A stretch of 64,000 nt of DNA, from the NCBI GenBank assembly GCA_018824085.1, contig JAHJHI010000021.1:1-64000 (forward strand), read 5' to 3'. This DNA is from Gammaproteobacteria bacterium (GTDB lineage Bacteria; Pseudomonadota; Gammaproteobacteria; Burkholderiales; Rhodocyclaceae). How positions within the stretch are numbered: position 1 is the first letter of the stretch; the number at the start of each line of letters is the position of its first letter. The position numbers and the translations under genes are program-made. Under the pieces are notes generated by a model. It was not told the DNA's origin. It searched no databases and saw only the letters and a list, made by a program, of their open reading frames with translations. Shown piece by piece: positions 49,431 through 56,908 of this stretch.

Positions 49431-49709
49431 TCAGTGGTAATCGACGTAATCCACCAGCTCGACGTTCGCGCCGACGAAGCGGAACACCAGGCGCCAGTTC
49501 GCTTGCACCGTCACGGCATGGAAGCCGGCGCGGTCGCCCGATAGCGGGTGCAGACGCCACGACGGGCGCGCCAGATCATCGGGGCCGGATGCGGCATTCA
49601 GCGCGGTCAGTAGCTCGCGCAGGCGCTTGGCGTGCATTGGCTGGATACCTGCCTGCTTTCCCGTGCGGAAGAAGGTTTCAAGCCCCTTGTGGCGGAACGT
49701 CTGAATCAT
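49431..49709 (-). CDS. higB: HigB-type toxin (RelE family)
   Basis: A 92-residue toxin: MIQTFRHKGLETFFRTGKQA, HAKRLRELLTALNAASGPDD, WRLHPLSGDRAGFHAVTVQA, NWRLVFRF. These are the hallmark segments of HigB mRNA interferases that cut mRNA at the ribosome. The pair probably stabilises the element in its host. Confidence 0.93.
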   Translation of the reverse strand: MIQTFRHKGLETFFRTGKQAGIQPMHAKRLRELLTALNAASGPDDLARPSWRLHPLSGDRAGFHAVTVQANWRLVFRFVGANVELVDYVDYH

Positions 49710-49713
49710 AGGC

Positions 49714-49732
49714 TGTAAATCCTCGATTTACA
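49714..49732. promoter_or_regulatory. higBA operator palindrome
   Basis: TGTAAATC-CTC-GATTTACA is a perfect 8-base palindrome 4 bases upstream of the higB start codon, the expected place for autoregulation by HigA. Confidence 0.72.
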
Positions 49733-49826
49733 AACATGCGTCCGCGTGTTTGGCGTTTCATGGACGAAAGCCGGATGAAGCGGGGCGCGCGCCAGATTGC
49801 GCCGGGCAGCGGCGAACCGCTGAGGC

Positions 49827-49938
49827 TGTAACCGCTGTAACCGTTTCGATTTCTTGAAGCGGTTACAACACTGCACCGTTGAAACCCGCATGGATACTTG
49901 GTTTTCTTCTTCTGTAACCGATGTAACCGCTGTAACCG
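49827..49938. repeat. Iteron cluster B: six TGTAACCG octamers
   Basis: TGTAACCG occurs at 49827, 49836, 49913, 49922 and 49931, with 9-base spacing inside each group, and inverted at 49860. This gene-free gap between int and higB carries an exact match to the octamer repeated in 43846-43960. It is a likely replication origin of the element. Confidence 0.7.
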
Positions 49939-49957
49939 CCACGTTTCGCCCCTTCGG

Positions 49958-51253
49958 CTATTTCGCGCCGCGCGCCTTGCCACGTGCGAGCGGCAGCACC
50001 TTGGCCGTTGCGTCGCGCCCGGCCGCGTCCAGCATGGCGCCGGTGGCCTGTTCGATAGCGGCGCGCACCGGGTCGCGGTCCAGCCGGGCATAGATCAGGG
50101 TCGCGCTCGGGTCCTTGTGTCCAAGGGTCTTGCCGATGATCGCCAGCGATGCGCCGGTCTTGGCCTGCCAGCTTCCCAGGCTGCGGCGCAGGTCGTGAAT
50201 GCGGAAGTCCTGCATCTGCGCGCGTTCAAGCAGCGCGGCCCATCGCTTCTTCGGGTTGCCCATGTGGCCGGCCTTGCTGCGCGCCGGAAACACGAAGCCG
50301 GCCGGCGCGGCCTCGGCAGGCTTGCGCCGCTGCAGGATGGCCAGCGCCTCGGGCACCAGGTCAATCAGCATGGGTTCGCCGTTCTTCGACGCCTCGCCGG
50401 GCACACGCCAAGCGGCATCGGACAGACTCAGATCCTCCCAGCGCATCGCCATCACGTTGCCACGCCGCGCGCCGGTCATCAGCGACAGCACCACGAAGTC
50501 GCGGAAGTCCTGCGAATCGTCGCCGGCCAGCGCCTCGAAGAAGCGCGGCAGCTCGCCGGACTGGATGAAGCGGTCGCGCTTCACTTCGGCGAACGGTTCG
50601 ATTCCAGCGGCCGGGTTCTCGCCTCGGTACTCGCCCAGGTCGGCCAGCTTGTTGAACATGGTGGACAGCAGCTCGACGACGCGGTTTGCCATGGTGCGCT
50701 TGCCGGTCGCACCAATCGCCGCATGCAGCCGGCGCACGTCCTGAGGCTTGATCGCGGACAGCTTGCGCGCCGACCAATCGACCGAACCTTCCGGCTTGGT
50801 GCGCTCGCGCGCTCGTGGCTTGCGCGGTGCGTCCGGCAGCTTCGACAGCCACACTTCGAACGAGGCGCGCAGCGCATCGGCGGTGCGCCGACCGTGCGGT
50901 TTCAGGTGCCGGGAGACATACACCTCGAAGCCTTCGGACAGCGTGAGTTCCGCGCGCTTCTCGCGGATCGCGGCGGCCGGGTTCTCGCCGCGCGCGACGG
51001 CGTGGTTCACCTCGCCGGCCTTGCGTCGTGCCTGCTCGATGGTGACCGATGGAAAGCGGCCGATGGTGACGCGTTCGGCCTTGCCGGCGTCGCGAATCCA
51101 GCGGCGCGCCATGAAGGTCTTGACGCCCGTCGGCGAGACGCGAACGCACAGCCCCGGAACCTTCGCGTCGAAGTACTCGACGCGCTGGCCAGCGGCCGGC
51201 AGCGGCAGCTTTTCGAGTGCGTCCTTGGTGAAATTGATCGTGTTGCGCGCCAT
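49958..51253 (-). CDS. int: Tyrosine integrase (DUF4102/P4 type)
   Basis: A 431-residue integrase. Residues 1-95 form the arm-binding DUF4102 domain (GLCVRVSPTGVKTFMARRWI), a core-binding domain follows, and the catalytic domain has Arg263 (TGARRGNV), His353-x-x-Arg356 (HDLRRSLGS), His379 (TLGHKD) and the nucleophile Tyr388 (IYARLD). It is intact. The start lies about 190 bases inside the right att copy. It should recombine the tRNA-Arg sites at 42973 and 51440. Confidence 0.95.
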   Translation of the reverse strand: MARNTINFTKDALEKLPLPAAGQRVEYFDAKVPGLCVRVSPTGVKTFMARRWIRDAGKAERVTIGRFPSVTIEQARRKAGEVNHAVARGENPAAAIREKRAELTLSEGFEVYVSRHLKPHGRRTADALRASFEVWLSKLPDAPRKPRARERTKPEGSVDWSARKLSAIKPQDVRRLHAAIGATGKRTMANRVVELLSTMFNKLADLGEYRGENPAAGIEPFAEVKRDRFIQSGELPRFFEALAGDDSQDFRDFVVLSLMTGARRGNVMAMRWEDLSLSDAAWRVPGEASKNGEPMLIDLVPEALAILQRRKPAEAAPAGFVFPARSKAGHMGNPKKRWAALLERAQMQDFRIHDLRRSLGSWQAKTGASLAIIGKTLGHKDPSATLIYARLDRDPVRAAIEQATGAMLDAAGRDATAKVLPLARGKARGAK

Positions 51254-51286
51254 CGTCCCGACCCCTTGGTTTTCGGCACTGTAGCA

Positions 51287-51310
51287 CCGGGGACAGGCGG
51301 GGGACAGAAT
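51287..51310 (+). repeat. 24-bp direct repeat, right copy (possible integrase arm site)
   Basis: Identical to 43081-43104 and in the same orientation, lying between the integrase start and the right att copy, about 130 bases inside it. Confidence 0.6.
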
Positions 51311-51315
51311 CTCAG

Positions 51316-51417
51316 TGCATTTTCATGCATGACGATGCGTAAGCGTGAATGCATATGTCGAACGGAAACGGCATTTGCAAGCCGTTTTGTATGTCTCTAT
51401 GCATCTTCATAAATGAC
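51316..51417 (+). repeat. Imperfect 18-bp direct repeat near int
   Basis: TGCATTTTCATGCATGAC (51316-51333) and TGCATCTTCATAAATGAC (51400-51417) differ at three positions and are 84 bases apart, about eight helical turns. They may bind the AlpA-type protein or integrase. Confidence 0.45.
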
Positions 51418-51439
51418 CGTGAAAGTGCGGTCTGTTTGC

Positions 51440-51485
51440 CTACGAACCAAGGGGTCGGGCGTTCGAATCGCTCCGGGCGCGCCAA
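51440..51485 (+). repeat. Attachment site: 3' part of tRNA-Arg(ACG), right copy
   Basis: Exact copy of 42973-43018. The sequence upstream (TGTTTGC) does not form an anticodon stem, so no functional tRNA exists here. To its right begins bacterial DNA with the probable original tRNA terminator. Confidence 0.9.
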
Positions 51486-51500
51486 CATGAGATGAAAATT

Positions 51501-51529
51501 GGGTACTTCTTCGGAAGTGCCCTTTTTTT
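51501..51529 (+). terminator. Probable original tRNA-Arg terminator
   Basis: GGGTACTTC (51501-51509), loop TTCG, GAAGTGCCC (51514-51522), then seven T. It lies 15 bases after the right att copy, and would have ended the tRNA-Arg transcript before insertion. Confidence 0.85.
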
Positions 51530-51779
51530 CGTCTGTCATTGCCGTGATGACCGGCCTGCCATGGCCGCTGCGCATCATTGCCGCTTACCGCTGTTTCATT
51601 CGCCGGTGCCTGCAGCGAACGTTTCGTGGAATCGGATCGAACGGGGCGGTCTTGTACTGTGCTCGGAGGACGTGTTCGGGCAACGGGTGCCGAGTTGTTT
51701 TGGCGGAGGCGTGTGCGAGCGATGGTGGTGACGGGTTTGTGCGCAGTACGCGCCGATAATCGGATCCGGAAAAGCAGAA
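51530..51779. other. Intergenic, no gene seen
   Basis: Open frames here are short, lack ribosome sites and encode Cys/Arg-rich sequences typical of chance. I see nothing else. The stretch separates the tRNA terminator from the end of the cyd operon. Confidence 0.5.
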
Positions 51780-51801
51780 AGGCCGGCTGCCAGGCCGGCC
51801 T
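51768..51801 (-). terminator. Terminator of the gbsR-cyd operon
   Basis: Read leftwards, AGGCCGGC and GCCGGCCT form an 8-bp stem (arms at 51780-51787 and 51794-51801), followed by TTCTGCTTTT. It lies about 65 bases after the DUF3047 stop. Confidence 0.55.
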
Positions 51802-51867
51802 GCCTTCTCGTCATTCACTTCGGCGCTGCGGGCGGCATGGCCGCGGATAAGTGCGCCCGCGCAGGTA

Positions 51868-53040
51868 TTACCAGACCTGAATCCGTTCCCCTTCCTTCCC
51901 GAGCCGGATGTCACCGAACTGTGCATGACCTTCGCCACGGCCGAATACGCTGTTGGCGATGAGCCATACGCGCGTGATGCGCGCCGGCGCTGGCCCGCCG
52001 ATGGTTTTTGCATAGTCGGCCATGATGTCGCGGGACTCGGCCAGCCATTTGCCGAGTTCGGCCGGGCCGGTGCGCGCGACGACATGGGTTTCGCGGTCGT
52101 GCCAGCCTTCGAGCGGGCACTTGAAGTGATGTCCTTGCGGCAGCTGGCGGCTCCACAGATAGGTCAGATCCTGACCGTTGTCGAACTCGACGGCGATGCT
52201 CAGATAGTCGTGTCCGATGGCGGTGTCTTCGGCGCTGCGTGCCGGCAGTTGATTCACCTTCCATGACCATTGCAGTGTGGTGCCTGCTTCAAGCGGCACG
52301 CTTACGTCATGCTGCAGGATCGCGACATCATTCCGGGTGTGGGCGTCGATGCGGCTGGCAGGGCCGCCATCGCTGCCGTCCGAACTGCGCGCGCTGAATA
52401 TTTCTGCGGGGCCGAGCTCCCACAGGTAGCGCCAGCCATCGGGGGGGGCAACAAGTGTTTTCGGGCGCGTCACTTCTGCAGCCACCCATGTCGGCGCGGC
52501 CGCTTCGCCGGCGAGCGCAGCCAGCTCGGAAGCGACGTTGCTGCCGGGCGCCCAGCGTATCAGAGCGACGCTGACGCCACCGCCTGCGTCGGCGCTGGCG
52601 GCGCCGGGGGTGCCCGCATAGGCGCCGCTGGCGTCCAGCCAGCGTGTGGGCAGGTTCTTGAGTTGCAGCGTGCCGGCATGGGAGGGCTCGAACGTATCGG
52701 TGTTGCGGACGTTGCGCGTGATGGGGCCGTCCGTGCCGATGCGTCGCCACAACTGCAGCGGGGCTTCGAGCGAAATGTCGTAGTGGCGCGACAGCCACGC
52801 TTTGCCGGACAGGACCACTGTGACCGGTTCCCCCGGTTTGACCTGCATGCCGGTATCGAGCCACGGGCCGAGGTCGGCGCTGACGTGGAGCACCTTCAGG
52901 CCGGTCACGCTCTTGCCGATCACCGGTGCAAGGGTGTTGCGGACCTGCTGTTCGAACTGTTCGTGGGTGGTTTCGGCGGTCGCAATGGCGGGGCCGGCGC
53001 ACAGGCACACTGCGAGCGCAGCGCAAGCAAGGGTTTTCAT
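51868..53040 (-). CDS. Secreted DUF3047 protein
   Basis: A 390-residue protein with a clear signal peptide (MKTLACAALAVCLCAGPAIA, cut near TAE). The C-terminal half carries the DUF3047 segments LQWSWKVNQLPARSAEDTAI, HDYLSIAVEFDNGQDLTYLW and RITRVWLIANSVFGRGEGHA. Its role is unknown. ATG at 53040 is preceded by GAGGAG. The gene follows cydB, so it may be co-transcribed with the oxidase. A much longer upstream frame is an artefact running through cydB. Confidence 0.85.
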   Translation of the reverse strand: MKTLACAALAVCLCAGPAIATAETTHEQFEQQVRNTLAPVIGKSVTGLKVLHVSADLGPWLDTGMQVKPGEPVTVVLSGKAWLSRHYDISLEAPLQLWRRIGTDGPITRNVRNTDTFEPSHAGTLQLKNLPTRWLDASGAYAGTPGAASADAGGGVSVALIRWAPGSNVASELAALAGEAAAPTWVAAEVTRPKTLVAPPDGWRYLWELGPAEIFSARSSDGSDGGPASRIDAHTRNDVAILQHDVSVPLEAGTTLQWSWKVNQLPARSAEDTAIGHDYLSIAVEFDNGQDLTYLWSRQLPQGHHFKCPLEGWHDRETHVVARTGPAELGKWLAESRDIMADYAKTIGGPAPARITRVWLIANSVFGRGEGHAQFGDIRLGKEGERIQVW

Positions 53041-53213
53041 CGTTCTCTCCTCAAGGGATGCGGGGTGCATGGAGTCACGCATGTTGCGGTAGAGCGGGAC
53101 GACGGAAACGGCGGATGGTCGGATCGGGCAATGACCCCCGTGCAAGACGGGTGGAATGCCTGCCGGCGACGCGCCTGTGCACGTCGTGGGCAGGTGGCCG
53201 GCGGCGTCGAGGG

Positions 53214-54209
53214 TCAGCTGTAACGCAGTTCGGTGGCTTTGCCCCAGAAAACGCGGTGTGCGAAGAAGGTGTAGCCAAGGATGGCCGGCACGGTGATGCC
53301 GCATCCGACCAGGATGACGTTGAGTGCGGCGGTCGAACTGGCGGCCTGCCAGATCGTGATCTTGTCCATCACGACAAATGGATAGAGGCTGTACGCAAGA
53401 CCGAGGCCACCCATGAGGAACACACCGACGGTGAGCGCGAACGGCAGCCAGCACAGCGAACCGAGCGAGCGCGCGCCTTTCAGGGTCCACCACAGCGCGC
53501 CGAAACAGGCGGCTGTGGCGAACGGGATCGGGAGCAGGCCGATGAACTGCGGCAGGCTGAACCAGCGTGCGCTGACCGTGTCGCTGACCCAGGGGGTTGC
53601 CATGGAGATCAGGCCCATGCCGAATACCACCGGAACGAGCGCCATGCGGCCCCAATGAGCGGCGCGTTTTTGCAGCTCGCCTTCGGATTTCAGCACCAGC
53701 CAGGTTGCACCCATGAGGACGTAGGCACAGGGCAGGGCAATGGCGATGGCCAGTGCGAACAGGTCGTAGGCGGTGCCTTCGGCGAAGCCCGTGATGAAGC
53801 GCCCGAGCATCCAGCCCTGCGCGATGGAGGTGACCGCCGAGCCGCCAAAGAAGATGCGGTTCCACAACGGCTTGTGGCTGTCCTGGGCCTTCACGCGGAA
53901 ATCGAACGCGACACCGCGCAGGATGAGCCCGAGCAGCATCAGCGCGATCGGCAGATACAGCGCGGTCATCACGACGCCGTGCGCCTTGGGGAAGGCGATC
54001 AGCAGGATGCCGACACCGAGCACCAGCCAGGTTTCATTGGCGTCCCAGAACGGGCCGATGGAGGCGATCATCATGTCCTTCTGCGCGTCGTCGGCCCGGT
54101 GCAGGAGCATGCCCACGCCAAGGTCGAAGCCGTCGAGCACGACGTAGAGGAACATCGACAGACCCATCAGGCCCATGAAGATCACCGGCAGCATTTCCGC
54201 CCAGCTCAT
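53214..54209 (-). CDS. cydB: Cytochrome bd-type quinol oxidase subunit II
   Basis: A 331-residue membrane protein with about nine helices. MSWAEMLPVIFMGLMGLSMF, LYVVLDGFDLGVGML and GPFWDANETWLVLGVGILLI are the conserved CydB/CioB segments. With CydA it forms the terminal oxidase reducing oxygen to water at the inner membrane. ATG at 54209 follows GGGAG. No CydX-like peptide was found after it. Confidence 0.95.
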   Translation of the reverse strand: MSWAEMLPVIFMGLMGLSMFLYVVLDGFDLGVGMLLHRADDAQKDMMIASIGPFWDANETWLVLGVGILLIAFPKAHGVVMTALYLPIALMLLGLILRGVAFDFRVKAQDSHKPLWNRIFFGGSAVTSIAQGWMLGRFITGFAEGTAYDLFALAIAIALPCAYVLMGATWLVLKSEGELQKRAAHWGRMALVPVVFGMGLISMATPWVSDTVSARWFSLPQFIGLLPIPFATAACFGALWWTLKGARSLGSLCWLPFALTVGVFLMGGLGLAYSLYPFVVMDKITIWQAASSTAALNVILVGCGITVPAILGYTFFAHRVFWGKATELRYS

Positions 54210-54243
54210 TGCTGTACTCCCTTTGCACGCACTGCGATGGACT

Positions 54244-54261
54244 GCGCCCGCATGCGGGCGC
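54244..54261. repeat. 18-bp perfect palindrome between cydA and cydB
   Basis: GCGCCCGCATGCGGGCGC in the 79-base gap. It would form a strong hairpin in the mRNA and could set the cydA:cydB ratio. It lacks a T-run, so it is not a terminator. Confidence 0.45.
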
Positions 54262-54288
54262 TCCCTGTCATGACACTGAAGCCCGGGT

Positions 54289-55677
54289 TCATGCGCCGTC
54301 TTCCTTGCGGGCGAGCTGGCTGGCGCCGAGCACTGCTGCACCGCTGCCCGGTGCCGGGTCGTAGGTGTCGGACGGTTTTTCGGCCATGTAGCGCAGCACG
54401 CTGACGTAGGCAATGATCAGCAGCACATACGTGACGAGGTAACCGGCAAGGGTCAGTGCGATGTGTGATGCAGGCGTCGCCGATGCGACGTCGGCGGTCT
54501 TGAGCAGGCCCTGCACGATCCACGGCTGCCGGCCGATTTCCGTGACGTACCAGCCGGATACGGTGGCGATCCAGCCGGAGAAGGTCATGGCCGCGATCGA
54601 CCCGATCATCCAGCGCGGCGCCCGGTCGGGCTGCCAGCCGGCGCGGCGCAGCATCCACCAGCCGCCCCAGCTGACGAGCAGCATGAGCGAGCCCACGGCG
54701 ACCATGATGCGGAAGGCGAAAAACAGTGGCCTGACCGGCGGATGTGCGTCGAACTCGTTCAGCCCCTTGATCTCGCCGTCCATGTCGTGCGTGAGGATGA
54801 GCGACGCCATCTTCGGGATGCCGATCTCGAAGTGGTTGCGCCGCTCGGACTGGTCGGGTATCGCGAACAGGAGCAGCGGCGCGCCTTTTTCCGTCTCCCA
54901 GACGCCCTCGACCGCGGCGATTTTCTGCGGCTGGTGGTGCAGCGTGTTCAGGCCGTGCATGTCGCCGACGAGTATCTGCAGCGGAATCAGCAGCGCGGCG
55001 ACGGTGATCGCGGCGCGCAGCGCCAGCGGTGTCGATGCGTTCGCCTTGCCGCGCAACACCTGCCACGCCGACACGCCGGCAACGAGGAAGGACATCGTCA
55101 GGAAGGACGCCAGCAGCATGTGGATGAAGCGGTAGGGGAAAGACGGGTTGAACAGGATTTCCAGCCAGCTCGTGACATGGAACTCGCCGTTGATGATCTC
55201 GTAGCCGACCGGCGTCTGCATCCACGAGTTGAGCACCAGGATCCAGAACGCGCTCATTGTCGTGCCGAAGGCGACGAGAAACGTGGCGAGCAGATGGATG
55301 CGTTCACTGACGCGTCCGTGACCGAACAGCATGACGCCGAGGAAGGTCGCCTCGAGGAAGAAAGCCGTGAGCACCTCGAAGCCGAGCAACGGGCCGGCGA
55401 TGTTGCCGACCTTCTCCATGAAGCCGGGCCAGTTGGTGCCGAACTGGAAGCTCATCGTGATGCCGCTGACGACGCCGAGTGCGAAGGTCAGCGCGAATAC
55501 CTTGGTCCAGAAGCGATAGGCGGTGAGCCACGGGCGGTGGTTCGTGCGCAGCCAGCGCCAGCGCATGAACAACAGCATCCAGCCCAGCGCGATCGATATC
55601 GTCGGGAACAGGATGTGGAAGGTGATGTTGGCGCCGAATTGCAGCCGCGCCAACAGGACGGGGTCAAGATCCATCAT
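54289..55677 (-). CDS. cydA: Cytochrome bd-type quinol oxidase subunit I
   Basis: A 462-residue membrane protein. LARLQFGANITFHILFPTIS holds the haem-ligand His of helix I, GFEVLTAFFLEATFLGVMLF the conserved Glu region, and EIGRQPWIVQGLLKTADVAS the GRQPW block. The short Q-loop is that of the cyanide-insensitive (Cio) group. ATG at 55677 has AGGAG 10 bases upstream and lies 6 bases after the gbsR stop, so the regulator and oxidase form one operon. Confidence 0.95.
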   Translation of the reverse strand: MMDLDPVLLARLQFGANITFHILFPTISIALGWMLLFMRWRWLRTNHRPWLTAYRFWTKVFALTFALGVVSGITMSFQFGTNWPGFMEKVGNIAGPLLGFEVLTAFFLEATFLGVMLFGHGRVSERIHLLATFLVAFGTTMSAFWILVLNSWMQTPVGYEIINGEFHVTSWLEILFNPSFPYRFIHMLLASFLTMSFLVAGVSAWQVLRGKANASTPLALRAAITVAALLIPLQILVGDMHGLNTLHHQPQKIAAVEGVWETEKGAPLLLFAIPDQSERRNHFEIGIPKMASLILTHDMDGEIKGLNEFDAHPPVRPLFFAFRIMVAVGSLMLLVSWGGWWMLRRAGWQPDRAPRWMIGSIAAMTFSGWIATVSGWYVTEIGRQPWIVQGLLKTADVASATPASHIALTLAGYLVTYVLLIIAYVSVLRYMAEKPSDTYDPAPGSGAAVLGASQLARKEDGA

Positions 55678-55683
55678 GGTGTC

Positions 55684-56229
55684 TCACTCCTTGCTGCCGG
55701 ATTTGAGCTGGCCGGTCAGTTCCAGCAACTTCTGGACGCGCGAGCCCATGCGCATCAGCTTGGCGAGTGTCGGCGCGTCCAGCCGCTGCACGTCGTCGAA
55801 CCATGTGCTCATCAATTCGATCAGGTCGTGCATGCCGCGCATGCGCTCCTGGGCCACCCGGTCCTCCTCGCTGGTCGGCGATTCGAGCAGCGCGCTGCGC
55901 AGCATCGACAGCGTGGGCTCCATCTCCCGGCGCCGACGTTCCTCGGCCAGCGTGCGGAAGATCTCCCAGGCGTCGCTCGGCGCGTCGAAGTACTCGCGCC
56001 GGTCACCTGCCTTGTGCTTCATCCGCACCAGCCTCCAGGACTGCAATTCTTTCAGCCCCATGCTGACGTTGGAGCGCGAATAAGACAGGGTTTCCGCAAT
56101 CTCGTCCGCGCACAGGGGCTGTGGCGACACGAATATCAGGGCGTAGATCTGGCCCACGGTGCGGTTGATGCCCCATCGGCTGCCCATCTCGCCGAAGTGG
56201 GCGATGAAGCTGTGAACGAGTGGTGTCAT
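55684..56229 (-). CDS. GbsR/MarR-type transcriptional regulator
   Basis: A 181-residue winged-helix regulator: IAHFGEMGSRWGINRTVGQI, YALIFVSPQPLCADEIAETL, SYSRSNVSMGLKELQSWRLV, then RREYFDAPSDAWEIFRTLAE. This is the GbsR-like MarR subgroup. It is the first gene of the cyd operon and probably controls it through the TGAAC-N2-TCATTAA repeats just upstream. ATG at 56229 is taken; an upstream TTG at 56247 is possible. Confidence 0.9.
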   Translation of the reverse strand: MTPLVHSFIAHFGEMGSRWGINRTVGQIYALIFVSPQPLCADEIAETLSYSRSNVSMGLKELQSWRLVRMKHKAGDRREYFDAPSDAWEIFRTLAEERRRREMEPTLSMLRSALLESPTSEEDRVAQERMRGMHDLIELMSTWFDDVQRLDAPTLAKLMRMGSRVQKLLELTGQLKSGSKE

Positions 56230-56255
56230 GGGTTCTGCGGGTTTCAAGCAGGAAA

Positions 56256-56308
56256 TGAACAGTCATTAATATAGATCAAATTTCACTAATTACTGAACGT
56301 TCATTAAA
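56256..56308. promoter_or_regulatory. Operator-like repeats upstream of gbsR
   Basis: TGAACAGTCATTAAT (56256-56270) and TGAACGTTCATTAAA (56294-56308) are near-identical direct repeats 38 bases apart, each with a palindromic TGAAC-TCA core, in an AT-rich gap unlike its surroundings. Leftward TATATT at 56271-56266 is a possible -10 box. They probably bind the GbsR-type protein. Confidence 0.6.
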
Positions 56309-56419
56309 TTAAAATCCCGGGCAATCCGGTACCGTCATTCCCCGGCGCGCGGCGGGTCCGCGCGCGGCCTCGCGGCGCACGCCGCCAAGACTCAGGCAGA
56401 CGGGGCGCGCCAGTCTTGC

Positions 56420-56425
56420 TAGAAT
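56420..56425 (+). promoter_or_regulatory. Candidate extended -10 promoter for ndk
   Basis: TTGCTAGAAT gives TAGAAT with a TGC extension, 48 bases before the ndk start. No good -35 match is seen. Confidence 0.4.
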
Positions 56426-56472
56426 CTTGGGTTGTCTTTTCTTTTCCCTTAGCCTCTTTCCGGAGATTCATC

Positions 56473-56898
56473 ATGGCTGCAGAACGCACCCTCTCGATCA
56501 TCAAGCCCGACGCCGTTGCCAAGAACGTGATCGGCAAGATCTACCAGCGCTTCGAAGACGCCGGCCTGAAGATCGCCGCAGCCCGCATGGCCCAGCTGTC
56601 GCGTGCTGAAGCCGAAGGTTTCTACGCCGTGCATCGCGAACGTCCCTTCTTCAAGGATCTGGTCGACTTCATGGTGTCCGGCCCGGTCATGATCCAGGTC
56701 CTGGAAGGCGAGGGCGCCATTGCCAAGAACCGCGATCTGATGGGCGCCACCGATCCGAAGAAGGCCGATGCCGGCACCATTCGCGCCGATTTCGCCGATT
56801 CGATCGACGCCAATGCGGTTCACGGTTCCGACGCACCCGAAACGGCCGCCGCCGAAATCGCCTACTTCTTCCCTGCACTGAACGTGTTTGCACGCTGA
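56473..56898 (+). CDS. ndk: Nucleoside diphosphate kinase
   Basis: A 141-residue enzyme that balances nucleoside triphosphates. [20 protein letters not shown] at the start and [20 protein letters not shown], with the phosphorylated His of NAVHGSD, are diagnostic. ATG at 56473 follows CGGAG. Length matches the family. It begins the rightward housekeeping cluster. Confidence 0.97.
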   Translation: MAAERTLSIIKPDAVAKNVIGKIYQRFEDAGLKIAAARMAQLSRAEAEGFYAVHRERPFFKDLVDFMVSGPVMIQVLEGEGAIAKNRDLMGATDPKKADAGTIRADFADSIDANAVHGSDAPETAAAEIAYFFPALNVFAR

Positions 56899-56908
56899 AA
56901 GTGATTGT

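Larger units (their letters stand above)
42973..51485. mobile_element. Integrated P4-like/satellite element, about 8.5 kb, in tRNA-Arg
   Basis: Bounded by identical 46-bp direct repeats at 42973-43018 and 51440-51485. It holds a tyrosine integrase at one end, an AlpA-type regulator, a large primase-helicase, a toxin-antitoxin pair, unknown genes and two iteron clusters, but no head, tail or packaging genes. Gene directions are all leftward. This composition fits a phage satellite or small autonomous integrative element in tandem with prophage 1. Confidence 0.82.

Noticed and set aside
51312-51578. Minus-strand ORF crossing the right att copy, with the PERFERPTPWFVG string
   Set aside because: This string is the usual translation of tRNA 3' ends and is a known annotation artefact; the att repeat explains it.
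53041-53213. CydX-like peptide downstream of cydB
   Set aside because: No short hydrophobic ORF with a ribosome site in this gap on the minus strand.
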